Shown here: positions 38,999 through 48,250 of the stretch, piece after piece | Layout: every line of letters begins with the position of its first letter | Position numbering within the stretch: the first letter of the stretch is position 1 | Virus record (IMG/VR): IMGVR_UViG_3300022752_000024 | Location: 1-64,000 of that record | Source of the DNA: a virus | Strand: one strand, 5' to 3' | DNA: 64,000 nucleotides | Notes under the pieces: model-generated | Told to the model about the DNA's origin: nothing | Database searches by the model: none | Seen by the model: only the letters and a program-made list of their open reading frames with translations | Program-made: the position numbers and the translations under genes

Positions 38999-40135
38999 TT
39001 ATTTTGCCACGGATTTCGTAATGGCTTGTGCATAATAGTTCATCATAGGATCAGAAGACTTAACTGCGGGTTTGTCTTCATCGTCATATTGAACTTCTTC
39101 ATTCAGACCTGAAGTTTCAGAGTATCTAACTTGACTTGGAAAATAAGATTCTTTAATAGTCTCTAGTTTCTCTGCAAAATCTTCTTCAGTAGTAAAATCA
39201 ACATTCTCTGCGAGTGCTTTTATTTTTTCTACTTGCGTCTGAGTCAGGCCTTCACATGCTGCGTGGATAGCCTCTAATTTTAAGTGTTCATTGATTTGTG
39301 TTGCGTATTCGACATTCTTTTGAATTTCTTCATTTAAAGCGTCTTCTAATTCTTCAACACGTCCAACCAATTCTTCAACTGCATCAACTTTTTCTTCAGG
39401 AATGTCAATATACGATTCTTCGAATAGTGATTTTAGTTTGCCAATAAATTCTTCGGTAATCTCAGAACGCAAACCTTTTTCAATAGCTAATTCATTTTGT
39501 TCCATCCATTCTAGAACCATATAATTTAGGTACCCATCTAGCTTCTCAGTTAGTTCTTCTTTAACTAGATCAACTGCTACCTCAAATTCCTCAGTCAGTT
39601 TAGTCTCAATCTGTTCAGCAATTGCTTCTACACGAGACATAACAGCAGCTTCAAAAATTGTTGTTGCTTTATTTTTGAATTCTTCAGATAGATTTTCGCC
39701 TTCTAACAACGCATCAACATCGTCACCCATATTAAGGTCTTCATAGAAATTTGCATTTGCATTTTTCATGAATGTTTGAGTGTGTGGATTAATTTTTTTA
39801 CCGTCACGGTGTTCGTCATCGTAAGAAATAACGTCAGCTTTTTTGATGTCCAAAAGATCAGTACGACCATCTGATTGTTGTGGCTGACCAGATAATTTCT
39901 TCATTGGCTCTGATCCAACAGGTGGAGTTGCTCCTGGTGGTGTAGCGGTTGGAACACCTTTAGTTGGATTTGGTGCAGGATCTTTAGATGCCATAGTAAC
40001 AGCAAGACCGATGCTGTCTACTTCTCCTACGGGACCTGCTGGTAATTTTGCGGGTTTATCTTGACCACCTCTTTTAGACGATACAGATGCATCTAAAATT
40101 TCTTTAGCGGCTTCAGAAAGATTGAATTTAGACAT
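38999..40135 (-). CDS. gp22: Prohead core scaffolding protein gp22
   Basis: The protein is 378 aa, longer than T4 gp22 (269 aa). The N-terminus (SKFNLSEAAKEILDASV) is followed by a low-complexity Pro/Gly stretch at about 30-90, then strongly acidic, heptad-rich helices (VEELVGRVEELEDALNEEIQ) as in scaffold cores. It is degraded by gp21 during head maturation. Position between gp21 and gp23 supports the call. A TATAAATA octamer lies 32 nt upstream. Confidence 0.88.
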   Translation of the reverse strand: MSKFNLSEAAKEILDASVSSKRGGQDKPAKLPAGPVGEVDSIGLAVTMASKDPAPNPTKGVPTATPPGATPPVGSEPMKKLSGQPQQSDGRTDLLDIKKADVISYDDEHRDGKKINPHTQTFMKNANANFYEDLNMGDDVDALLEGENLSEEFKNKATTIFEAAVMSRVEAIAEQIETKLTEEFEVAVDLVKEELTEKLDGYLNYMVLEWMEQNELAIEKGLRSEITEEFIGKLKSLFEESYIDIPEEKVDAVEELVGRVEELEDALNEEIQKNVEYATQINEHLKLEAIHAACEGLTQTQVEKIKALAENVDFTTEEDFAEKLETIKESYFPSQVRYSETSGLNEEVQYDDEDKPAVKSSDPMMNYYAQAITKSVAK

Positions 40136-40166
40136 TTTAAAACTCTCCTTGTTTTTCTATATTGGA

Positions 40167-40174
40167 TATTTATA
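40167..40174 (-). promoter_or_regulatory. Late promoter TATAAATA
   Basis: Exact octamer at the 3' end of gp21, 32 nt before the gp22 start. It would drive gp22-gp23. Confidence 0.8.
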
Positions 40175-40175
40175 A

Positions 40176-40820
40176 TTAAAGTTTTTTGATGAAGTTTTCA
40201 AATATGCGAAGACTTACTTGTTCGATCTCTTTTTTGCTTGCGCTACGAATTTGCTGTATTGCTTGAGATTGATCCATTTCAGTCCATATGCCGTTTACTA
40301 ACATCCATTCTTTTCCTTCCATGATACCTTCAACAAATGCTCCTGGTGCAGAAGGATCTGCTACGATATCAGCCGCTGTGGCGAGAAGAAAGTCTGATTG
40401 TACAACATTAACTCCGTTGACAAATTTAAGAGAACCCATGCCTCTTGATGAAACACCTAAACAGGCTCCACCATCAATAAGGTTCTTTGCAATATTTCCC
40501 ATAGGAGTATCTAGCACCTTTGCTTTACCAATCCATTGATTACCATCTTCATGCAATCCAGTAATTAAAATTGCAACACGGTCCAAATTGATTGTAGGAG
40601 AGTCAGGATGACCTAATTCTCCAAAAGCACGATTTTTATTAACATATTCTTCAGTATATCTACTAACTTCTTTTTTCATTGTATTGAATTCATAAAGACG
40701 GCCGTTCTTGTTTTTTCTTTCTGCTACAAGAAATGGTCCTTGAATAAACAACTGTTTATTGCCATCTTTTTCTTCGGTAAGATATTCTACCGCATCGTGA
40801 ACTTCTTTAATTAGCTTCAT
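40176..40820 (-). CDS. gp21: Prohead core protease gp21
   Basis: The protein is 214 aa. FGELGHPDSPTINLDRVA (about 65-82) carries the catalytic His, and CLGVSSRGMGSL (about 119-130) the nucleophile Ser. YEFNTMKKEVSRY comes before. These match the T4 gp21/herpesvirus-type serine protease family (T4 212 aa). It matures the prohead by cutting gp22, gp23 and core proteins. It overlaps the upstream gene by 4 nt. Confidence 0.95.
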   Translation of the reverse strand: MKLIKEVHDAVEYLTEEKDGNKQLFIQGPFLVAERKNKNGRLYEFNTMKKEVSRYTEEYVNKNRAFGELGHPDSPTINLDRVAILITGLHEDGNQWIGKAKVLDTPMGNIAKNLIDGGACLGVSSRGMGSLKFVNGVNVVQSDFLLATAADIVADPSAPGAFVEGIMEGKEWMLVNGIWTEMDQSQAIQQIRSASKKEIEQVSLRIFENFIKKL

Positions 40821-41347
40821 GGCGTTAATCCATATGGTGGGTAGTTAAACGCTGCTGGATCATTAAACTGACCAGCTTGGAAGTATCTATTGTCTTTATG
40901 TAATTCGATAATTAGAGTATATGCTGCGTTTGCTGTTGTACCAACTGTTTGAATAGTAATATTTCCTGTTGGGGCAGTCGCATTGTTCCAAATAGCAGGT
41001 AAGTTGTCGTTAGGATTGGTATCACCAGCACCTACTCCAAGAGCAAGAATTGTTTTATCGTTACCTGTACCTGTTCCTTGCCATTTTAATTGAAGGTGAC
41101 CAACCTCAGCATCCACGTTATATACTACTCGTTTAATGGTTACACAGTTAGCACCAAAACCAGATGGTAGAGTATTTGCTATTGTCCATTGACGTCCATT
41201 GGCATCTAATGTACCGCTCAGATATCTCGGATCAATAATAACTGTCTGAGTTTCGTCTCCTCCAGTAGCATCAAAAATACCAACACGTTTAATAATGGTT
41301 CTTTTTGTGGTATCAATTATAGTTTGTTGCGAATTAGATGTTGCCAT
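40817..41347 (-). CDS. Putative virion protein, beta-rich
   Basis: The protein is 176 aa with an all-beta look: TIIKRVGIFDATGG, VVYNVDAEVGHLQLKWQGTG, AAYTLIIELHKDNRYF, and an aromatic Pro-rich C-terminus (AFNYPPYGLTP). It is located inside the head gene block between gp21 and core genes. I suspect a head decoration or structural protein. Function is inferred from location only. Confidence 0.55.
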   Translation of the reverse strand: MATSNSQQTIIDTTKRTIIKRVGIFDATGGDETQTVIIDPRYLSGTLDANGRQWTIANTLPSGFGANCVTIKRVVYNVDAEVGHLQLKWQGTGTGNDKTILALGVGAGDTNPNDNLPAIWNNATAPTGNITIQTVGTTANAAYTLIIELHKDNRYFQAGQFNDPAAFNYPPYGLTP

Positions 41348-41349
41348 TT

Positions 41350-41844
41350 TTAATCCTTAGCTTTATAAGTTGTATGTTTCCAGGCAAAATCAGCAACTTT
41401 CTTAAAGTGCGATTTGCTCTTATGAGCCATATCTGAAACTTTTTTCTTGTTTTCATTATTTAATGCGCCATGAACTTTCATAATTGCATTCGCTGTTTGT
41501 ACATCGACTTTCATAGAAGAACCATCTTTAAACTTCAAAGACTTTGCAGAATGATTATCAACAATAGACTTTAAATGATGCATTACATTTTCTTCGATTA
41601 CACCATCAGTTATTTCTAGTTCTTCTGCTGCCCATGCCATTTCACCATATGGAATAGTAACATATTTATTGAGTTTATCAACATAATACATTGCCACTCG
41701 TTGACCGTTTCCAAATTGGCGAATAGATTTTCTACGCATAATCAAAATAGGAGGAGGATCCATTGGTTTTGCCAATAGAGCCTGTTCGTCTTCCTGTAAA
41801 GAATCTTCTTCAGATTCATCAATAAAATCTTTTAGCGATTTCAT
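41350..41844 (-). CDS. Putative prohead core/head protein
   Basis: The protein is 164 aa. The acidic N-terminus (SLKDFIDESEEDSLQEDEQA) has a Pro-rich linker and a central part (RMAMYYVDKLNKYVTIPYGE-like segment, read RVAMYYVDKLNKYV). The C-terminus is basic and His/Lys-rich (HKSKSHFKKVADFAWKH). In T4-like genomes this position (after gp20, before gp21) holds gp67/gp68 core proteins. No clear match to either. The start overlaps the small upstream gene by 4 nt. Confidence 0.5.
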   Translation of the reverse strand: MKSLKDFIDESEEDSLQEDEQALLAKPMDPPPILIMRRKSIRQFGNGQRVAMYYVDKLNKYVTIPYGEMAWAAEELEITDGVIEENVMHHLKSIVDNHSAKSLKFKDGSSMKVDVQTANAIMKVHGALNNENKKKVSDMAHKSKSHFKKVADFAWKHTTYKAKD

Positions 41845-42014
41845 TCTTCTTCGTAATCTTCTTGGTCTTCGTTAGAAATAAAATTTCTTGCGATTTCTTG
41901 TTTTTTTGCTTCAATGTGTGAATTAACTCTATCCATAATTTCGGAGTATAGAGCATCACGCATTGCAACAGCGTTGTCATCATCCGCATAATCAATAATT
42001 GCTCTTGTAGTCAT
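41841..42014 (-). CDS. Small prohead core protein (gp67-like position)
   Basis: The protein is 57 aa from the ATG at 42014 (AAAGGAAT upstream). MTTRAIIDYADDDNAVAMRD then YSEIMDRVNSHIEAKKQEIA is helical and charged with an acidic end, like the small core proteins next to gp20 in marine T4-like phages. A TATAAATA promoter is 30 nt upstream. Role in scaffold assembly is inferred from position. Confidence 0.65.
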   Translation of the reverse strand: MTTRAIIDYADDDNAVAMRDALYSEIMDRVNSHIEAKKQEIARNFISNEDQEDYEEE

Positions 42015-42043
42015 TTTAATTCCTTTCAATACTGGTCATTTTA

Positions 42044-42051
42044 TATTTATA
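42044..42051 (-). promoter_or_regulatory. Late promoter TATAAATA
   Basis: Exact octamer overlapping the end of gp20, upstream of the core-protein/gp21 group. Confidence 0.8.
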
Positions 42052-43687
42052 ATATTCTAGAAAGTCTCTTTATTGTAGATTCTTCATTAGAACTTTGTTG
42101 CGATTTTTCTTGATCTTGTTGTTCCGGATCTTGTTGAGCATCCATTTGAGTCTGCATTATCATTTGTTGCTGAGTCACAGCATTTTTAATATCAGTTGGA
42201 ACTTCAAATCCGTTTTTCTTTTCTTTTTCGATTTCAATATCAATACTTCTAATTTCTTCATCATCCATTCTAAGAACATTTCTACGAATCCATCCCATAG
42301 AATAATATGTACCAGTATACGGATCAACTTGTTGCAGTAACGAAAGTCTTTCTTTCATTAACTCTGCGTCTTTTAACTCAGTAAAGTTGTTATCTTTAAT
42401 GAAGTCATAGAAAATATGTTCTTTAAATTCATTGTATTCTGCATCAGTACAGATACCTTTTAGTACACATTGAACTCTTAATGCTTGGTCAAATAATTCA
42501 GCAAATTTATTACGAAGTCTACCAATAAATTTTGAAAATTTTAATTCGTCTCTGGTAATCTCAGATGAACGACCAATACTAAAACCTGATGCTGACTCTA
42601 AACGAGAAGTCGGTACGTTTAAACACTTGTATAGCTTCTTTTCGAAATACTTAACATCTTCTAATTCACCAAGATTTTGACCTCCTGGCAATGTAGTGAT
42701 CTCTGTTCCTTTGCCGCCTTCTCTACGAGGTAACCAAAAATCTTCCATCATAGATAAGAACTTGCGGTCATCACGAACTTCACCAGTATTGGCATCGTAA
42801 ACTAATTTATTCTTGTATTTAACCATAATATCACGCAGGTATTGTTCAGCTTTAAGCTTAGGTAAATTACCTACATCAATGTAAAAAATTCTTCTTTCTG
42901 GTGCTCTAGAAATACGATAGATAACCGTAGCATCTTCAATCATACGCAATTGATTTAATGGCTTAATTGCTTTATGTAGATACGACAAAACCACTGCTCT
43001 GCGAGAATCCATTAGTCCAGAATTAATATTAATGATGGAATCTTTGGTAATTCTAGTACCTACTGGACCATAATTAGACTGTGATCCAGAAATAGCCTTG
43101 TCATTATAGATGTAATACTCATTGATTACATTCATAATATCTACACCAGATCGATCATCTTTCTTCTTTTTAATTTCACGAACTTTACGAATTTTGCGAG
43201 GATCAACATAGCGAAGTTCTTTAATACCTAAAGTTGGATTATCTCTATCAATAATAATATGATAAAATAATCTTCCATCAATATAGTATCTTCTGAAAAT
43301 ATCTTGTGCCATGTTGTTATAGTTCAACAGACGAAGAATAGTGTTAAATTCTTCAGTTATGGCTTTTTTAATTTTGTCAGGTTGTTTTAACGAGTCCATA
43401 ACAATCTTAATGTTTTTGCCGTCATCGTCTTGTACTATAGCTTCATTCATTATGTCATCAATAGCGGACTCTATTTCTGGCTGCATAGCCATCTCACGAT
43501 AGCGAGAGATTAATTCTACTTCATTCTTTGCAGTACCGTCTAAGTCAACATATGTACCATAATAAGCAGCAGATGTAATGGTGAGCGCACCGTCATCATT
43601 ATTAGGGACGGCAAACGACTGCTGAACTTTTGCATCATCTTCAGCAGTTTGTCTTGATATCGTAAAACCAAATAAACTTAGAGCCAA
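42047..43687 (-). CDS. gp20: Portal protein gp20
   Basis: The protein is 546 aa, near T4 gp20 (524). YGTYVDLDGTAKNEVELISR (the early part), RYREMAMQPEIESAIDDIMN, YIDGRLFYHIIIDRDNP, RRIFYIDVGNLPKLKAEQYL (the conserved block used for g20 diversity surveys) and FKDxxLRVQC-like parts are present in order. It forms the dodecameric DNA portal and nucleates head assembly. A terminator lies just downstream of gp19, so gp20 starts a new unit. Confidence 0.97.
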   Translation of the reverse strand: MALSLFGFTISRQTAEDDAKVQQSFAVPNNDDGALTITSAAYYGTYVDLDGTAKNEVELISRYREMAMQPEIESAIDDIMNEAIVQDDDGKNIKIVMDSLKQPDKIKKAITEEFNTILRLLNYNNMAQDIFRRYYIDGRLFYHIIIDRDNPTLGIKELRYVDPRKIRKVREIKKKKDDRSGVDIMNVINEYYIYNDKAISGSQSNYGPVGTRITKDSIININSGLMDSRRAVVLSYLHKAIKPLNQLRMIEDATVIYRISRAPERRIFYIDVGNLPKLKAEQYLRDIMVKYKNKLVYDANTGEVRDDRKFLSMMEDFWLPRREGGKGTEITTLPGGQNLGELEDVKYFEKKLYKCLNVPTSRLESASGFSIGRSSEITRDELKFSKFIGRLRNKFAELFDQALRVQCVLKGICTDAEYNEFKEHIFYDFIKDNNFTELKDAELMKERLSLLQQVDPYTGTYYSMGWIRRNVLRMDDEEIRSIDIEIEKEKKNGFEVPTDIKNAVTQQQMIMQTQMDAQQDPEQQDQEKSQQSSNEESTIKRLSRIL

Positions 43688-43712
43688 AATATTTCTCCTA
43701 CATTATAAAATC

Positions 43713-43750
43713 AAAAAAAAAACATAGAGAGAGAACCAAAGTTCTCTCTC
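43713..43750 (-). terminator. Terminator after gp19
   Basis: Stem GAGAGAGAAC / GTTCTCTCTC (10 bp, 4-nt loop) at 43727-43750, followed after TATG by a T run on the minus strand. It separates gp18-gp19 from gp20. Confidence 0.9.
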
Positions 43751-43762
43751 AAATAAATCAAA

Positions 43763-44305
43763 TTATGTTGTTGTGTTAGTTTCCCACCATTGATATGCAA
43801 AGGTGGCTTGATATTCTTCGATAGAATCATTATTACCCCAATCTAGATCAATTGGAGAAATATCTACTGGAAACATACCTACGAAGTTATAAGTTTTTAA
43901 CACATTACCTGCTTTGCCATATTGAGTAACTAAGGCATCTACAGTATATCCTGCAGGATTTGATGCAGCACCATTTCTAATGTTTCCTGCATTACTGTTG
44001 ATTGCATTCATCCACGACTCTAGAGAATTTCTAATAGTAAAATCTTCATCATTGATGATTGTTAGTGACCAGTCTGCAAAATTTCTATTTCCCGCAAACT
44101 TTAGTTCACGACCAAAATAAAATAATGGAGCAATACCAATTGATGATCCTGGTAATTGTGCTGATTTTGCCATAAATGTAGCTTTGGATCCAGCAACGGA
44201 TCCATTAGCCGCAATAGTTGGGAATGTTAATGTCACGGCAAATAGATTAGGACGGGCACCATCTCCCGTCATATTTGCTCTAAATTCTGATACGTTAAAA
44301 GCCAT
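43763..44305 (-). CDS. gp19: Tail tube protein gp19
   Basis: The protein is 180 aa (T4 163). MAFNVSEFRANMTGDGARPN, FPTIAANGSV, GIAPLFYFGRELKFAGNRNF, WSLTIINDEDFTIRNSLESW and FPVDISPIDLDWGNNDSIEE are standard gp19 blocks. It stacks as hexamers within the sheath. It follows gp18, with an AATAAATA late-type octamer at its front and a strong terminator behind. Confidence 0.96.
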   Translation of the reverse strand: MAFNVSEFRANMTGDGARPNLFAVTLTFPTIAANGSVAGSKATFMAKSAQLPGSSIGIAPLFYFGRELKFAGNRNFADWSLTIINDEDFTIRNSLESWMNAINSNAGNIRNGAASNPAGYTVDALVTQYGKAGNVLKTYNFVGMFPVDISPIDLDWGNNDSIEEYQATFAYQWWETNTTT

Positions 44306-44326
44306 TATTGTCTCCTATTGTTCTTT

Positions 44327-44334
44327 TATTTATT
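44327..44334 (-). promoter_or_regulatory. Late promoter variant AATAAATA
   Basis: One base off the late octamer, 22 nt upstream of the gp19 start; overlaps the gp18 stop. Confidence 0.5.
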
Positions 44335-46098
44335 AGATAGCGCCAGTGACTTCAGTAAACTGAACTCCAGTACCAACTGCAATAAAGTTTAGTCTGATAA
44401 AGTTAATAGAACGAGCAGGCTTAATATAAATGTCTCCAATGAATTGGTTGCTATCGATAACTTGTGGTGTGTTGTTTGTCGTGTCGCAAACTACTCGGAA
44501 ATCATAGATACCGCGGCGACCTTGAACATCACGCAAGAATGGAGCTACCAGAGCAACAAACTGCGCTCTAGTAAAGTCATCGTAAATTCAAATAGTGAAT
44601 ATTTTGCTGCTCTAGCGATTGCTTTCTCTAAAACAATAAACAGTCTACGAACATTGATTCTATCAAAAGCTGAAGGTTTAGCTTGTAGAGTTTTGTCACC
44701 ATACAGAACTGTACCATTTCCTGGGAATGAAACAATAGGATTAATACCTACTGGATATAAAATATCTCTTTGAGTTTGATTTGGATTCCAAGCAAGTTTA
44801 ACTGCATTCTTTACTGCACCGCGGTTAAAACCAGCTGGTGAGTACCAAGGATCACGAACAGAATCCGTGTATACGCATAGTCCAGCAACATCACCATTCA
44901 AAGGAATATAACGATATACACCATTATATTTGTCGTACATATACTTCCATCCGCTATCTGCAACAACGTATGAACTTGAACGAGACAGAGTATTTAACCA
45001 AGTTTGAATATTTGTAGTCTCATTACCGGTCTGGTTAACAACACTAGAATATGGTGGAGAAATAAATGCGATAGCATCTCCAGATCGACCAGTGACACTA
45101 CCAGCACTTGTTACAATGTTATCTATAACGTACTGTTGAACTGTAGTACTAGCATCTCCTGTTAGTACCAAAGAAACATCTACAGCGTCTTTATTTGCAA
45201 ATAAAGAAAAAGCAGATTGTAAATTGGCGTCAGAAATTGCTACATCAGTTCCTCCGGATAATGCTATAGTCGCATTTCCATTTGGATATGTATCTGTAGA
45301 GATTCTAGCAAAAGTCTTTCCTGCTGCTGTAGTGCCCCATGTTGCAACTGTATTCGAATAGTCAGCAGGATCCATAGCATGAACATACTTAGATTGTGCA
45401 GCTACTACATTTTTCCAGTAGGTAGTTTGATTGTTTCCGTCTGTTGCATCAAATGCTTTAGATACATACGAAAACACTTCTAAAACAGTACCTTTTGTTC
45501 CCGTAAACAGTCCACCTGCATCTGTGACTGCAATGTGAAATTCATCGTTAGCTCCACCCGCATTACTTACATATGTTGATGTTCCTGGTGCACCATTTAC
45601 CAAACCAGACCACGACTTTGATACGCTTCCAGTAGTAATAGTTGCGTTAGAAAACAGAGTTGTGTTACTAGAATCAAAAATGTCAACTTGAATTGAGTTT
45701 CCTAATGCACCAGGATATCTTGCTGCAAAAGGACCATAGGTGTTTGCATTATTATTAAAATGGTAGTTTGCTTCATAAACGTCATCATTAGCAATTTGTA
45801 TTTGGTTTGATGTATTAGCGTCAGCATTATACGTAACATTTGTGACTGCACGAACTACACGCAAATCGTTTCCGTATGCTAAAAAGCTTGCTGCTGTGTA
45901 GTATCCAATGTATGTGTTAGAGTTTGGTTGACCAAAAACACTAGCCAAAGTAGTTTCACTATCGATAGGCTTTATAACGTTCGCTGGACCCCAGGCAAAC
46001 CTGCCAGCAAAGGCACCGGTTGACGATGAGACCGAAGGAACAACGGTTGTTAAGTCGACTTCATTTACGACTACTCCCGGAGATAACTGAATTGCCAT
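44333..46098 (-). CDS. gp18: Tail sheath protein gp18, interrupted by a one-base frame break
   Basis: The main frame (44545-46098, 517 aa) starts MAIQLSPGVVVNEVDLTTVV and has SSTGAFAGRFAWGPANVIKP, typical of gp18. It ends AAKYSLFEF followed by an aberrant 12 residues and a stop. The other frame continues with DDFTRAQFVALVAPFLRDVQ, GRRGIYDFRVVCDTTNN and VGTGVQFTEV, the conserved sheath C-terminus needed for packing around the tube. A single missing base near 44582-44588 (GAATTTACGATG where GAATTTAACGATG is expected) restores a protein of about 588 aa. It is either a sequencing or assembly deletion, a real lesion, or less likely a -1 frameshift site. Confidence 0.9.
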
Positions 46099-46163
46099 TT
46101 TTTTCTCCCTATTCTATTATAAGTTTGGCAGGTATTAAAACTATATTGTATATTTAGAAAATA

Positions 46164-47849
46164 TCAATTTCTCATAATTTCTTTAAAATATTCTCCATAA
46201 ACGTCATCTTTTCCTCCAGCAACCCAAACATCTCCATCTTCAACTAAAAAAGGAACATCTAGTCCATTATCCATAATGAGTGAAGGAACATATTCATCTT
46301 CTATTTGTGACAGCTTTTCTAATTGAAGTTGTTTTCTCAGGTCATGGTTAACCACATCTTTAAAATATTTCTGTGTGGTCATCCATGCAAACATTACGTT
46401 AGTCATCACCATATCATCAGTCTTACCTTCTTCTGCTTTCCATGTTACTCCGTCGGAAACAAAAGATGTTAATTCTGAGATTGTATCAAAATCTTTAATT
46501 ATAAGCTTATTATTTTCAATAAGCATTTTTAAATTTGTGCAACCAATTCGTTTAACTTGGGTGCTCATTTTTAACCCAAGTTGAACACCTCTACCAAATC
46601 CTGCTGAGATTTGCTGTGCTTTTTTATTTCCGGTTTGAACTTTTATGAGGTTTTCATATTCAAGTTCACTGTGCAAAATTTCAGCAATTTGCGGAGTATT
46701 ATTAATTTCCACTAATACATGTGCATTATTATACAGTTTTGCAGCATTGTATATGATGGTAGGAAATAAAACCGGAGAGATGAATGAACTAGCATATTTA
46801 GCTACTTGCCTATATGGGGTTTCAGATATGTCAAATATTGAAAATGCCGACAAGTCCATGCTCTTGCCTTCTGCCACGTCCACGCACATTGCATAAGTAT
46901 GATCTTTTGTTATTTCTCCATCGCCAATAACTGGAGCCTCATAGACATCTAGTATTTCTTCTTTGGCAATTTTCTTTTTTTCGATAGGATCAGTATACGC
47001 TAGTTCTTGTAATTTAGATCCTGCAATTAAAGTATTTGTTGAACCCAAGAATTCTGTACAGAATTCTTGTTGGAATTGTCGTTCTGAAGTGTTTCGAATG
47101 GTTTCTTCACGCCACTCTGATGTTCTTCCTGGTACCATTGACCAGTGAATTTCAAATGTTTTATAGTTATTCTTCTTATTAATTGCATCCATCCACAACT
47201 TATAAAACAAATTCATTCCATTTGGAGTAGAAACAATAATAATCTTTGTTGTTTTACCAGAAGAAATGACGGGATAGACGGAGTTGAAGAATTCATGAGC
47301 AATACTAGATGGAACAAAAGCAAATTCATCAAGAAAAACAATATTAAATGATCCACCACGTACTGCTGAAGATGATGTTGCAGCAGCAATTACTTTTGAG
47401 CCATTTTCGAGTTCAATATTTCTTTTGTTCCATGTGATCACACCTTGCTGCAACCACATAGGAAGATTTTCGTATGCTAACTGATATTTTCCAAGGATAT
47501 CTTGAGCTAATTGTCCTTTGTTGGCTAGAACAGCAATACTCTGTGAGTCTTGAAATATTGATGCCCAGAGAAGATAAGCAACTGTAGTAGTAGTTTTACC
47601 AACTTGACGAGGACACTTGGTAATAGAAAAACGATTCTCGTGATATGTTTTAATCATATCTCGTTGAAAATTCCACATCTTAAAATCCATCAACCCTTCA
47701 TCAACGTTGACAATTTTAATATATTTTTCTGAAAAGTATATAGGATCCTTAGAGCATTTGATGTATTCTTCGATCTGCTCTTTCGTATATTCTAGTTTTA
47801 CTCCTGCTCGTTTAAGCAGAGGATTGTCTCTGTAAGCTGTTTTATCCAT
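46164..47849 (-). CDS. gp17: Terminase large subunit gp17
   Basis: The protein is 561 aa. ATPase: CPRQVGKTTTTVAYLLW (Walker A, about 80) and NIVFLDEFAFVP (Walker B, about 177). Nuclease: YAMCVDVAEGKSMDLSAFSI (first Asp, about 318), VLVEINNTPQIAEI and MVMTNVMFAWM. These are the two domains of T4-type terminases (T4 gp17 610 aa). It cuts and pumps DNA into the head. No intein. The stop is 65 nt before gp18. Confidence 0.97.
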   Translation of the reverse strand: MDKTAYRDNPLLKRAGVKLEYTKEQIEEYIKCSKDPIYFSEKYIKIVNVDEGLMDFKMWNFQRDMIKTYHENRFSITKCPRQVGKTTTTVAYLLWASIFQDSQSIAVLANKGQLAQDILGKYQLAYENLPMWLQQGVITWNKRNIELENGSKVIAAATSSSAVRGGSFNIVFLDEFAFVPSSIAHEFFNSVYPVISSGKTTKIIIVSTPNGMNLFYKLWMDAINKKNNYKTFEIHWSMVPGRTSEWREETIRNTSERQFQQEFCTEFLGSTNTLIAGSKLQELAYTDPIEKKKIAKEEILDVYEAPVIGDGEITKDHTYAMCVDVAEGKSMDLSAFSIFDISETPYRQVAKYASSFISPVLFPTIIYNAAKLYNNAHVLVEINNTPQIAEILHSELEYENLIKVQTGNKKAQQISAGFGRGVQLGLKMSTQVKRIGCTNLKMLIENNKLIIKDFDTISELTSFVSDGVTWKAEEGKTDDMVMTNVMFAWMTTQKYFKDVVNHDLRKQLQLEKLSQIEDEYVPSLIMDNGLDVPFLVEDGDVWVAGGKDDVYGEYFKEIMRN

Positions 47850-47851
47850 TA

Positions 47852-48250
47852 TTATCTTTGCGTTGTTCTCTCAACTTGATCGTCTTTCATATGCCAAGGA
47901 ACAGTAACTTTTCTTTGGTAATGAGTCTTTACATGCTCATATGGACTTGCACTTCTTGATCCTAAATGATATGATGCATGATGAGTGTATCCATCTTCAT
48001 CTTTTTTAGATGAAGCAACTTGAACTTTTCTTACCTTAAAGTTGTCATATGATTTGGTTTTAATTCTATAATGCAGATGTCCAGAACCACCATGTGCAAG
48101 ATCATGATTTGCTAATATTCTGTGTTCTTTGCTGGCATGAATTTGTTTAAGTGCAGTTTTAGGTATGTGTTTGGCTAAATCAGAACTTGACATCCATTCG
48201 GAGGTATGTTCATCTTCAGACTCTTTAACATACTCTATAAAATTTCTCAT
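47852..48250 (-). CDS. Hypothetical protein between gp16 and gp17
   Basis: The protein is 132 aa, rich in His, Lys and Ser. The N-terminus MRNFIEYVKESEDEH resembles other virion-linked small phage proteins; HRILANHDLAHGGSGHLHYR and HHASYHLGSRSASPYEHVK follow. It overlaps the HAD-like gene by 4 nt and is 2 nt from gp17, so it is part of the packaging operon. No known family. Confidence 0.55.
   Translation of the reverse strand: MRNFIEYVKESEDEHTSEWMSSSDLAKHIPKTALKQIHASKEHRILANHDLAHGGSGHLHYRIKTKSYDNFKVRKVQVASSKKDEDGYTHHASYHLGSRSASPYEHVKTHYQRKVTVPWHMKDDQVERTTQR

Noticed and set aside
44575-44600. Classical -1 ribosomal slippery heptamer in gp18
   Set aside because: The codons at the break (GAA TTT ACG) do not make X-XXY-YYZ in the reading frame, and no downstream pseudoknot was evident.
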